Shown here one piece after another: positions 54,707-64,000 of a DNA stretch of 64,000 bases. The translations under genes were made by a program, and so were the position numbers. Each line of letters begins with the position of its first letter. Positions within the stretch are counted from its first letter, which is position 1. The notes beneath the pieces were generated by a model. That model worked only from the letters and a program-made list of their open reading frames with translations. It was not told where the DNA came from and did no database searches. Origin of the DNA: Mucidula mucida (Eukaryota; Basidiomycota; Agaricomycetes; Agaricales; Physalacriaceae); contig JADNYV010000092.1 in NCBI GenBank assembly GCA_015501055.1, forward strand, positions 1 to 64,000. The letters run 5' to 3'.

Positions 54707-55963
54707 TCAGAGCAGCTCCCAGTCCTCATCGATTCCCTCATGGACTGCTCGCACATCATCCTCACTCGGTACAAGCGGCGCGTCGGACGCTGCCAGGTTA
54801 CACTGATGGAAAAGCCGTATTTGGTCTTTAGCAAAATGGCCGACGACGGTGTGCATCAGACCGCGGTTATTCCAGAGCATCAAATCCTTTTTCTGCCTGC
54901 GGACCATCATTCAATGTTTGTTCATTTTTCGCGGGACGCTTACCAACACCAGCTGCATGCGCGTCAGCTCTTCATCGGGGACGAGGATAGAAAGCTTACG
55001 TTTGGCGCGATACCGGGACGCTGCATCGTATAGCAGAGCTCGCGTACTTCCTTGAGCTTGGTAAGATGGGCGCCGTCTGGGTACAGCATGCCGTTTGTTT
55101 TGGCATTGGGTGGAAGCGGGTCGATGAATACTTCTTGAATTGCCCATGCGTGCACCATCAAATGTAAGTAGCCAGTAACTGGATTCTCCACGTCTAACGA
55201 GGGGATCAGGTCATCCAACTATATGCACGCGTCCACGTACGAATGGATACACCTTGATCTCCTCCTCCGTCCATGGACTCAGTTCGTCCAGACTCTTCTC
55301 CAGCCCATGCTCCGATTCTATTCCCAACGCCGTTGATCTCGCCTTTGTCGGCCCCATCCATTCGAATGGATGTGGCGCATACTTTGCCCGCGCTCTCACG
55401 ACAACGCTCTTCAGCTCCTTCGGGAGAATGTCGAACATCACTCTGCCCGATGTGAACGCTGTTGTGCCCAGCGGGACGCATAGCTCGTCGCCTGTGCCGT
55501 CGTCGTAGCGGACCGTCTACGCTGGACCCTCGGGCACCCTAACGCCGTAAAGCGCTGTTACCTTTGGCGGGTCTAGAGCATACAGCGCGGCGTCCATGTG
55601 CCATCGGAAGAAGGGCGTCGCGCCCTTTGCTTCGTCTTCAGCGGATATGCGGGTCGTGTGCGAGGAGGAGTGATGTCCGTGTTTGAGAGTTATTTCTGAT
55701 ATGCCTTCGTGGTCGTGGACTGTGCCGTGTCCGATGATCTGGACTTGAGGCGTGCGCGGGAGGCTCTTGATGTAGGAGTGTATGATGTTGGCTTTGGCGT
55801 TGTCGACTTTGTTGTTGCCGTGCCCGTAGCTCGTCGCTGATGGGTCGAATCTCTGGACATCTGTCACAAAGACTGCCATCTAAGATGGTTGTCGGCGCAC
55901 CTGTACCAGCGCGTACTGCTGCTCTGGTGTCAAATCGACGTTGCGGAAGATCAGTGTGTTGTA
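54707..55963 (-). pseudogene. TauD/TfdA-type dioxygenase, nonsense mutated, 5' end lost
   Basis: The minus-strand exons encode an Fe(II)/2-oxoglutarate dioxygenase like fungal taurine or sulfonate dioxygenases. They run LIFRNVDLTPEQQYALVQ; after a 48-nt intron RFDPSATSYGHGNNKVD; IIGHGTVHDHEG; FFRWHMDAALYALDPPKV with the HxD metal pair; YGVRVPEGPA; TVRYDDGTGDELCVPLGTTA; FDILPKELKSVVVRARAKYA; ENPVTGYLHLMVHAW; and NRGLMHTVVGHF with the distal His, ending DEDWELL. An in-frame TAG (55517-55519) stands where relatives have Gln (PxQTVRYDDG), a one-base CAG-to-TAG change. The N-terminus before 55963 is absent, replaced by gypsy retrotransposon sequence within about 70 bases. Both features indicate a dead gene. 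Confidence 0.75.
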
Positions 55964-56035
55964 CTGTGGGTGAATTCAGGCAGTGTGTTATTATCACTGG
56001 TGTTCCGCGCACCTTGTACAACGCCTGCTCATTCA

Positions 56036-56862
56036 CCGGGAATGGTTACCTTCTGCCGAATTTGTTTACCATGATTAAGAACATTCAGCAACCAAAGTCA
56101 CTCCGTTCTTTGTGGATATAGGCAGGCACCCCTACAAAGGCACCGCTTCAAAGATGGCATTGAGAAATGAGACTGCGCAGGAGTTTGCTGACGGAATGAG
56201 GAAAACTTGAAATGAAGTTGGATTAGCGTTAAAAATGGTGAAGGAGGACATGAAACGGTTTTATGACAGGAACAAAGTCTGGTTGGAAGGGACAAATCTC
56301 AGTACAGACAGACCAATGAAGAAGCTAGACAACAAACACTTTGGGCCGTTCAAGGTGATCAAGAAAGTTGGCACAAGCTCTTACAAGCTCCAGATCCCTC
56401 ATACATGGAAAAGCATCCATTCCGTGTTCAACGAGGCCCTGTTGACACCTTACCACAAGCCGCAATTCCCAACAAATCCCAAGACACGCGTCCACCACCT
56501 GTGCTGGAAGGAGCCAAACCAGACTGGGAAGTTGAGAAAGTGGTTAATTCCCGCAAGTACCGCGGAGGCTTCCAATACAAGGTCCATTGGAAGGGTTATG
56601 GCACACACAAACAGACATGGGAACCGGCATGCAATCTCAAAAATGCCGACAAAGCCATCAGTGATTTTTACCAACAATTTCCAAACAAGCCGAAGCCACC
56701 CGCACTTGCTTGCATTGAAGTTTTCATGTCGCAATTCCCATTCTATTTATTCCAACCTATGCCGCCACCCAATACCAAACCCCTAGATGCCATGCTGCCC
56801 TCTGCAGCCCTTATGGAGCGACTCTGGCGCAGAATGGAACTTACACCTTATGGAGGGGGTGA
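56036..56862 (+). pseudogene. Ty3/gypsy pol remnant (integrase end and chromodomain)
   Basis: Plus-strand translation in shifting frames matches the intact integrase C-terminus at 62-62.9 kb. The segments are: EWLPSAEFVY; GRHPYKG; NETAQEFAD followed by KT*NEV (TGG changed to TGA); MVKEDMKRFYDR; VWLEGTNLSTDRPMKKLD; SSYKLQIPHTW; a chromodomain (WEVEKVVNSRKYRGGFQYKV, HWKGYGTHKQTWEP); and the C-terminal LMERLWRRMEL. Everything upstream of the integrase C-terminal domain is missing. It leads directly into an LTR with a GGAGGGGGTGA polypurine tract before it. Its left edge lies against the dioxygenase pseudogene. It is a 5'-truncated, dead copy. Confidence 0.8.
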
Positions 56863-57393
56863 TGTTATAAATTGCCATATTTTCACATTTTTACATCTCA
56901 TCATATCTTATCAAGGGCTTGTCTTATTAACCAACGGACTGTTTCATCATCTGTTTCGTCACCAATGACACTCCTTTTCATTACCGAAGCCGTACTCATG
57001 TTGGACACACACCCAACACATGGATGACATCATACATGCTGATACCTCATGAACTTCCTATTGTATACACACCACCGACACTCATAGCACACATGGTTGT
57101 TTCAGTATTATTACTTACATGCAGTTACCACTCGTATTTAATGGTTTCACAAACTAGTAGCATACAACTCTGGGTCAAGGGCGTGGAGTTAACCCTAGCA
57201 GAAACATGTATGGACAAGGAGTCCCAAACACAGACTTACTAGTATATAAGCAGTAGCCTAGCATCATTGTACTTTAGTTCTGATCTCGTTTATACACCTG
57301 GCCTAGCCTAGTCTTACAAACACAAACACTTTTCCTTTTTAGTTCTTGCTGTGGTACCTGGTTTAGTTATGTGGCTATAGTCAGTTGCTAACA
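56863..57393 (+). repeat. Ty3/gypsy LTR (3' LTR of the plus-strand remnant)
   Basis: A 531-bp LTR that begins TGTTATAAATTGCC right after the purine tract and ends GTTGCTAACA, so its ends are the inverted TGTTA/TAACA. It aligns along its full length with the interrupted LTR at 57886-61950 in opposite orientation. Confidence 0.8.
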
Positions 57394-57885
57394 ATGACTG
57401 TGTGCCAGGTCAAGCGCGCACTCAAGCTTTGAGAAAATGGTTACATGCCTGGAGACGACATTGATAAGTCTTCCAAGAAGTTCAGCAAGAAACCAAGGAC
57501 CACACCCACTGGATTCAACAACGATCTATGGGGCAAGAAGGCAAAGAGCAAGGTTGTCCCGCTGATCCAGTAGCTGAAACCTTGCTAGTGAGCAGAAATC
57601 TTCCAGAAATGTGAAGTGTTACTCGCTTTGCAAGGACAGTTGGGCAATCTGGAGGATGAGATGGCGGATGCTGACGGTAACAGTGAAGCAGGCCTGGGTA
57701 AAGACAATGAGTCAGAAATGACTATATTGGACTAAGTAGTGCAGTTGTACCTGTATTCATATGATGTCCATGTTGTTGTATGTGCAAATGGTGCTCTTTT
57801 AAATCAAAAAGCAAATTGGATTGGATCAGGAACAGCATATGTACAGTAATACAAGGCATGGCCAGCATGCATGGCCGAGGTATGG
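57394..57885. other. Spacer between two opposed LTRs
   Basis: About 490 bases flanked by the ends of two LTRs. A decayed coding remnant on the plus strand reads GDDIDKSSKKFSKKPRT and DLWGKKAKSKVVPLIQ, then stops, then LQGQLGNLEDEMADAD. I do not recognise it; it may be from another transposon or from host DNA. No gene is called. Confidence 0.4.
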
Positions 57886-58160
57886 TGTTAGCGACTGACT
57901 AAGCCACGAGACTCAACCAGGTACCACAGCAAGAACTGAAAGAGAAAGTGTTCGCGTTCGTAAGACTAGGCTAGGCCAGGTGTATAAACGAGATTGGAAC
58001 TAAAGTACAATGATACTACACTACTGCTTATATACTAGTAAGTCTGTGTTTGAGACTCCTTGTCCATACACATTTCCACTAGGGATGCTCCACGCCCTTG
58101 ACCCAGTGTTGTATGCTACTAGTCCGTGAAACTATTAAATACAAGTGGTAACTGCATGTA

Positions 58161-61100
58161 AGATAGGCCGCATCCACAAGTGACGACATCACGTGACCTA
58201 AGCGTGACACCACCTTCCCGCCCATACTCCTCCATCACGGCGGGATGTCGGTGCAAACTGAAACCATAGAAATGAAGGGGAGACTATATACTTACATGTT
58301 TGGGTTGCCAATTCTGTATATCTAGTCTCAAAAAAAAGTTTTATAATAATTTTTTCAAAAGTGCTCAGAATGATTGGCTGATTATCCTGCCCAAGTTTCG
58401 AAAAATGGTCAAAAATTTTTGCGTAAGTGTGGCGCAGCCTCGCGGAAGCCTCGCGGGACCCTGTCCGGGCTCAATAGAGGTACCATGAGTCTCCCTCATG
58501 TCTATTTTGCTTACAGTGCCCCCTTATCTTCCTCTAGATGATGCCCAAGACTAAGAGCGGTAGAAGGACAAAGAATCTGGGTCTATATGCTCAAAAGGTT
58601 TGCTCAGTAATGTCTGTCTTTGATCCAGCTAATGAATATTGCACTAAGCGATTACAAAAAGGAAAAAGGCAATCATCGCCGCCCGAGGAAGTCGACAACA
58701 TCGAGGAAGTCGACAACACGGAACTGTCGACCAATGTCGATGATGTTGATGAAGATCTTATCGTTCTGCCTGAAGATGATGCTCCTCTTATGCCTGAAGC
58801 CGACTTGCTCCAGTGGCTTAATGTTGAGGAATCTGCAGTCCACACCAGCAAAGGGCCTCGACGCCGTGGAAAATACCATTCCACACAAATCAGAAAGGAA
58901 CTATCTGTGCGTTGCAAACAAGAGGTGGAAGCAAAGAAGAAGCGGAAGGATGCACAAGAAGCACTGGAGAACGCGAGGTTGAAACTTAAACCTACCGTTC
59001 TTCAGGACTTTTGGAGGAAGAGGAAGACCGACACACAAGAAGAAACACAAGAAGAAACAGATGTCATTGACCTCGCCGATACCGATTCAGACTCAGAAAC
59101 CGACAATCTTCCACATCCATCCACATCGCGCGCACAAGTCGATATTCCTCCCATATCATTGGACACCTCCCGACCTTCTTCTCGTGACTCGTCAACATTC
59201 CCATCCCGCGCCAATTCCGTGGCATCATCCGTTCCTGCATCGGACGCGTCATTTAACAGTCACGACAGTATGGATATTGATGAGGACACTCCAGAGGAAG
59301 ACCCGCTCATGGCCGGACTTGATCATGAGGGCGTCGAGATTGAAGATGCTCCAATCAATTTCATGACACCCAAGGAGCTTGTTGAAGAGGGATTGGAAGC
59401 ATTCGGTGTTGATCTCATTGATGAGCTTGGACTTGACCAGCTCGAGATGGATGATGAGAGGGAGGAGGAGTTGCGAGAGCCCGAGTCATCCCAGCCCGGG
59501 AGTGAGCCGCCTCCTCGTGTTGATGTGGCCAAGCAACCCAATCCAAAGGAGTGGTACATCTATGCAGACGAGGCATTCAACCTTTGAGCAGTAGAAGTCG
59601 GAACCAATAAACTCTCACCTCTTTCCGTTCCATCTGCAGAGGAGGTTGACGCGGGAATTGTCAACCTGACCGACATTCTCAAACCTCGTCGAAAGACTGG
59701 CCGTGGCTATAAAAGCCCACCTCCGTTGGGTCGGGTTGTTCTTGCTTGGCTCGGCCTTATGCTTCAGCTCCTCCATCTCTTTAAACACGCCGGGCTAAAG
59801 GGATGGATTGAGCAGTCGCTAGAGATTGCAGAGAAGTGTTTGTCGAAAGGGCCCGCCCTCGCTCGCAATCTTTGTAAATGGTCGGCTGCATTCTGCAAAG
59901 ATAAAAAAAAGCTTCCACTGTCAAATTGGGGTGCTCACAATGCTTCAATACTCGACCGCGATGAGGATTTGGCGAACAACATCCATCTTCATCTGCAATC
60001 ACTTGGGAAGTGGGTTTCAGCAGACAACATTGTCCGTTACGTCGCTGGTCCACTCTTCCAAGCGCGCCTGCGTGTAAAGAAGGTGATAACGAGAGCAACA
60101 GCGCAAAGGTGGATGGCTCGGATGTCCTATTGCTGGCAGGAGGAGAAACACGAGCAGTATTCCGATGGGCACGAGCGAAAGGATGTGCGCGCTTATCGCC
60201 AAGATGTTTTTGTTCCAACATGGCAGAAATTCGAACTCTGTGGACGTTATTGGGAGGGAAAAGATGCTGATGGGAAACCTCTGGATGCTGTCACCATTGA
60301 ACATGATGCAAAAGAACGCGCGGCAAAATATGGTGATGGTCGCGTTGTTGTGATCTGGAGGCATGACGAATCAACATTCTACGCGCACAACCGGCGCAAA
60401 CTCGGCTGGAGACATGATGATGCAAAAGCAGAGATTAATCCAAAGGGAGAGGGTGCAAGCGAGATGGTTGGAGACTTTGTCTTGCCAGATCATGGATGGC
60501 TCCGGTCAAAAGAGGCACGCGATGACGGGTGAGCAATCTCCGATCATCATCAAAGTCCGCATCTGACACCACCACCAGCACATTTCAAGACGCGCATGTC
60601 CTTCATCGAGCCGGCAAAAATCACGACGGATATCAAACTGTTGAGCACATCATTGCTCAGGCCACGCGAGCCATGGATATTCTTGATCGCGACTATCCTG
60701 ATGAGCGCCATGTTTTCGCATACGACAATGCCACAATCCATTCTGCACGAGCACCGGATGCCCTCAGTGCCATGAAAATGACTTCTGGACCCTCCCATAA
60801 TTTTAACAAGATCAAGCGCGGGCAGACGACAACTCAGCATCGTATGCAAGACACAACTTTCCAGGATGGGACTCCGCAGAAGCTTTACAACGCGGATGGC
60901 AGCTTCAAGGGGATGATCCAGCTCATCTCCGAGCGACGCGCTCATGGACATGCACTCCCTGATCCAAAATCGATTCCTCTTGAGTGCAGCATCACAACAA
61001 CGGACGAGAACGGCAAGCAACACAAGCAATCATTCACATGCCGTGACCATTCTACCACCACCTGTTGTCACCGCAAGGTCATGTACTCAGAGCCTGATTT

Positions 61101-61694
61101 CAAGGCACAGAAGTCTTGGCTGGAGGAGCACTGCGAGCCCCGCGGGTACTCCATCATCCTCTTTCCAAAATACCACCCGGAACTGAACTGCATCGAGCAG
61201 TGCTGGGGCTATGCTAAATGCGTCTATCGCATGTTTCCTCAATCCTCTAGAGAAGATGTCCTTCACCAAAACATCATCAAGGCATTGGATTCCGTACCGT
61301 TACAATCAATCAGAAGGTCTGATTGCTCTGTTCTTTTTGACACTTTACTGATGCTTTTCTATCAGATTTGCGACGCGTTCCTCGCGCTTTTTAGACGCTT
61401 ACTCAAAGAAACTCAGCGCGGCTGAAGCGGCTTGGACTAACAAGAAGTTTCGCGGTCACCGAACCCTTCCTCCCAATTTTGCCAAAGATATGCCTAAACT
61501 ACCCAACTACAGTGATTTAGCTACTTCTAGCACTACATAATCGTGGAATATTATATCATTAACTCACTCCTCATGTCACAGCTCGCTCTAGAACCCTGCG
61601 CCACACTTGAGAAGTGTTCTGCCAAAATTTCGCGCCGTGACCATCACAAACGTCACAATCACGTGATGTCGTCACTTGTGGATGCGGCCTATCT
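58161..61694 (+). mobile_element. Tc1/mariner-type DNA transposon, 3,534 bp
   Basis: The two ends form perfect 36-bp terminal inverted repeats (58161-58196 and 61659-61694), starting AGATAGGCCGCATCC and containing ACATCACGTGA. It is flanked by TA on both sides (58159-58160, 61695-61696), the target duplication of the IS630-Tc1-mariner superfamily. It carries one transposase gene in the plus direction. It is inserted in the LTR of a gypsy element, so it is younger than that element. The perfect TIRs suggest a recent insertion, although the transposase has one stop codon. Confidence 0.92.
58538..61540 (+). CDS. Tc1/mariner-type DDE transposase, one in-frame TGA
   Basis: From the ATG at 58538 (MMPKTKSGRRTKNLGLYAQK) the frame has an acidic, disordered N-terminal part with DVIDLADTDSDSE. 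It meets a TGA at 59585-59587 and continues in the same frame with TNKLSPLSVPSAEEVDAGIV and LTDILKPRRKTGRGYKSPPL. An intron at about 60529-60578 joins SKEARDDG to TFQDAHVLHRAGKNHDGYQT. Another at about 61316-61365 joins QSIRR to FATRSSRFLDAYSKKLS. The frame ends at the TAA 61538-61540. The catalytic DDE triad is visible: D in WRHDESTFYAHNRR, D in FAYDNATIHSAR and E in YHPELNCIEQCWGYAK. Intact copies cut and paste the element at TA. This copy probably yields a truncated protein unless the stop is read through. Confidence 0.82.
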
Positions 61695-61961
61695 TAAGTA
61701 ATAATACTGAAACGACCATGTGTGCTACGAGTGTCGGCGGTGTGTATACAATAGGGAGTCCATGAGGTATCGGCATGTATGATGTCATCCATGTGTTGGG
61801 TGTGTGTCCAACATGAGTACGGCTTCGGTAATGAAAAGGAGTATGATCGGTGACAAAACAGATGATGAAACAGTCCGTTGGTTGATAAGACAAGCCCCCC
61901 CGATAAGATATGATAAGATTGAAAATGTGAAAATATGGCGATTCATAACATCACCCCCTCC

Positions 61962-64000
61962 TTAAGGCGCAAGTTCCATTCTGCGCCAGAGTCGCTCCAT
62001 GAGGGCCGCAGAGGGTAGTGTGACGTCAAGGGGTTTGGTGTCAGGCAGTGGCATGGGTCGGAATAAATGTGATGGGAATTGCGACATGGGGACTTCAATG
62101 CAAGCAAGCGCAGGTGGCTTCGGCTTATTTGGGTACTGCTGGTGGAAATCATGAATAGCTTTGTCGGCATTCTTGAGATTGCATGCTGGTTCCCATGTCT
62201 GTTCGTGTGTGCCATAACCCTTCCAGTGAACCTTGTATTGAAAACCCCCGCGGTACTTCCGGGAATTAACCACTTTCTCAACCTCCCATTCCGGTTCGGC
62301 TCCTTTCAGCACAGGTGGTGGACGCGTGTCTCGAGGTTGCGTCAGAAATTGCGGCTCATGGTAAGGCGTCAACAGGGCCTCATTGAACACAGAATGAATG
62401 GTTTTCCATGTATGAGGAATTTGGAGCTTGTAAGAGCTCATCCCAACTTTCTTGATCACTTTGAACGGCCCGAAGCGTTTGTCATCGAGCTTCTTCATTG
62501 GTCGGTCCGTACTGAGATTCGTCCCTTCCAGCCATACTTTGTCGCCTTCCTTGTACTCCACTGCCTCTGTGCGTTTCCTGTCATAAAACCGTTTCATGTC
62601 CTCTTTGGCCATCTTCAATGCCGACCCCACTTCGTCCCATGTTTTCCTCATGCTGTCGGCAAACTCCTGCGCAGTCTCATTTCTCGATGCCGTTTTTGGG
62701 GCGGTGCCTTTATAGGGGTGTCTGCCCATGTCTGCGAAGAACGGAGTGACTTTGGTTGCCGAGTGTACCCAATCATTGTAAACAAATTCGGCAGAGGGTA
62801 GCCATTCGTGCCAGTCGTTCTGATGGTAGTTGACAAATAACCGTAAGAAATGTTCTATCTCTTGGTTCAGCCGTTCCGTCTGCCCATTTGCCTGTGGATG
62901 ATATGCCGTTGTAAAGTTTCCTTGTATGCCCAACAACCGGTACAACTCCTTCATAAAACGCGAGTGGTATTGTGGACCGCAATCATGTATCATCTGGCGT
63001 GGTATCCCATGTATGGGGAAAATGCGATCTCGGTAGATGCGGGCCATGCCTTCTGACGTCAGAGTGGTGTGTGTTGGTATGATGCGTAATCGCTTTGTGA
63101 AATGGTCCACAAACGTGCTGATCGCGTTGTATCCTCCCGATTCCGGCAGCTCTCCAATCATGTCCGTCCCTACTACCTCCCATGGCTCGCTTGGCACATC
63201 AATAGGGTGAAGAGGTGCAGCCGGCTTCGTGCAATGTGACTTTGTAACCTGGCATTTTTAACACCCTTCCACCTATTCTCGGACGTCTCGGCTGATTCCA
63301 GGCCACCAATAGGTGCGTGTGATCAGCTCAAGGGTCTTATATCATCCCGGATGCCCTGCAAGCTGTGCATCATGGTGCATTCCAATAACTCTTCCCCGCA
63401 ATTCCTTGTCCTTTGGTATGTAAATACAATCTTTCCATATATTAAGTCCATTTTCCTTCTCTTCCCATCCTTTTTCTTTGTTTTCTAATGCTTTTTGTAC
63501 GTATCTGTCTTTGTTTCCTTTTCTTTGTTTGATTTTGTTAAGTAATTCGTCCTCCGGTGTAGCTACTGTATGTAAAGAAAATTGAATTTGTGATATGAAA
63601 AACTCCGGTTTTAGCAACGATGTTTTCATTATCTTTTTCCCCCTTCTCAAGGCCTGTCATCCTTGACAAGGCATCAGCTTTTCCCATCATCCTGCCTGGC
63701 TTATGAATCATCTGTATGTCATATTCTGCCAACTCCGTAACCCATCGTGCCTGCCTCCGATTCAACTTCTGCGGTTTCCTGAAGTACTGAAGATTTTGAT
63801 GATCGGTAAAAACCTCCACCGTCTCCGTTGCTCCTAGAAGATACTGCCTCCAGTCATCAATTGAGTCCATGATGGCCATCATTTCTTTGTCGTAGATCTT
63901 GTAGTTGCGTTCAACTTCATTTCACGCGCGAGATCAGAAAGCCACTGGTCTCCATTTGCCTTCGACGAACTGGAATAGAACAGCCCCATTGGCATAGTTC
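61962..64000 (-). pseudogene. Ty3/gypsy chromovirus pol (RNase H, integrase, chromodomain), partial
   Basis: On the minus strand, entering at the window edge, are RNase H (YKIYDKEMMAIMDSIDDWRQ, FTDHQNLQYFRKPQKLNRR, HKPGRMMGKADALSRM) and the zinc-binding integrase start (IYIPKDKELRGRVIGMHHD, AQLAGHPG). The integrase core follows, with D in VVGTDMIG, D in IHDCGPQYHSRF and E in NGQTERLNQEIEH. The frame ends in a chromodomain (WEVEKVVNSRKYRGGFQYKV, HWKGYGTHEQTWEP) and LMERLWRRMELAP, stopping at 61962. Integrase and chromodomain are one open frame (61962-63197), but stops break the part before it: TGA after GHPG, and TAG and TAA in the next 80 bases, plus two stops near 63930 in RNase H. Reverse transcriptase, protease and gag lie outside the window. 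It is the body of the element whose LTR is at 57886-61950. Confidence 0.85.

Larger units (their letters stand above)
57886..61950 (-). repeat. Ty3/gypsy LTR, split by a DNA transposon
   Basis: Minus-oriented 3' LTR of the element at 62-64 kb. It begins (plus strand) TGTTAGCGACTGACTAAGCC at 57886 and ends ATTCATAACA at 61950, next to the purine tract. Without the inserted element (58161-61694) and its duplicated TA it is about 529 bp, matching the 531-bp LTR at 56863-57393. The empty-site sequence GCATGTAAGTAATAATACTG is intact in that other LTR, which proves the insertion point. Confidence 0.88.

Noticed and set aside
57420..57770. Coding-like remnant between the LTRs
   Set aside because: Contains several stops and no recognised family; described as part of the spacer rather than a gene.
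1..64000. CRISPR arrays, rRNA genes, riboswitches, replication origins
   Set aside because: None seen; the repeats found are irregular satellites, LTRs, TIRs or a coding minisatellite without spacer structure.

Overview
The window looks like nuclear DNA of a filamentous basidiomycete, most likely an agaricomycete. Evidence: genes carry several short introns (about 45-60 nt, GT-AG); a laccase, a DUF6535 family, an Hsp70-like protein typical of mushrooms, F-box/LRR-like genes and a KDZ transposase are all present; one eukaryotic tRNA-Val(AAC) is seen. No bacterial operons, no rRNA and no CRISPR array were found. All gene models were spliced by eye, so most exon borders are provisional.

Layout. 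0-8.9 kb: 3' end of an Hsp70-like gene, two tandem C2H2 zinc-finger paralogs, a laccase (minus) and an F-box/LRR-like gene (minus). 9.4-15 kb: two tandem copies of a coiled-coil gene whose C-terminus resembles a J domain; both are broken, and a 255-bp MITE with TA target duplication lies between them. 15.9-23.2 kb: an unknown conserved-looking protein, tRNA-Val, two or three short low-complexity proteins sharing an SPHVHFPP motif, and a second LRR-like gene. 24.5-27.7 kb: two decayed enzyme genes (acid sphingomyelinase-like, nitroreductase) beside two blocks of a CACGGTAGC repeat.

28.2-38.9 kb: a tandemly duplicated two-gene module (small unknown gene plus DUF6535 membrane protein). The coding regions have diverged, yet both copies share a nearly identical 758-bp 5' block. 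39-51.4 kb: a broken F-box gene, CTTAAG-rich repeats, a nuclear-looking protein with a hexapeptide minisatellite, a protein with a likely SUMO-interacting motif, a KDZ transposase gene and a small unknown gene.

51.8-56 kb: an unknown Ser-rich protein, an ADP-ribosylglycohydrolase and a TauD/TfdA dioxygenase pseudogene. 56-64 kb is a transposon nest: two Ty3/gypsy chromovirus copies in opposite orientation, with a 3,534-bp Tc1/mariner-type element (36-bp perfect TIRs, TA duplication) inserted in one LTR. Gene neighbours do not form an obvious pathway. The main story is local duplication followed by decay and transposon insertion.
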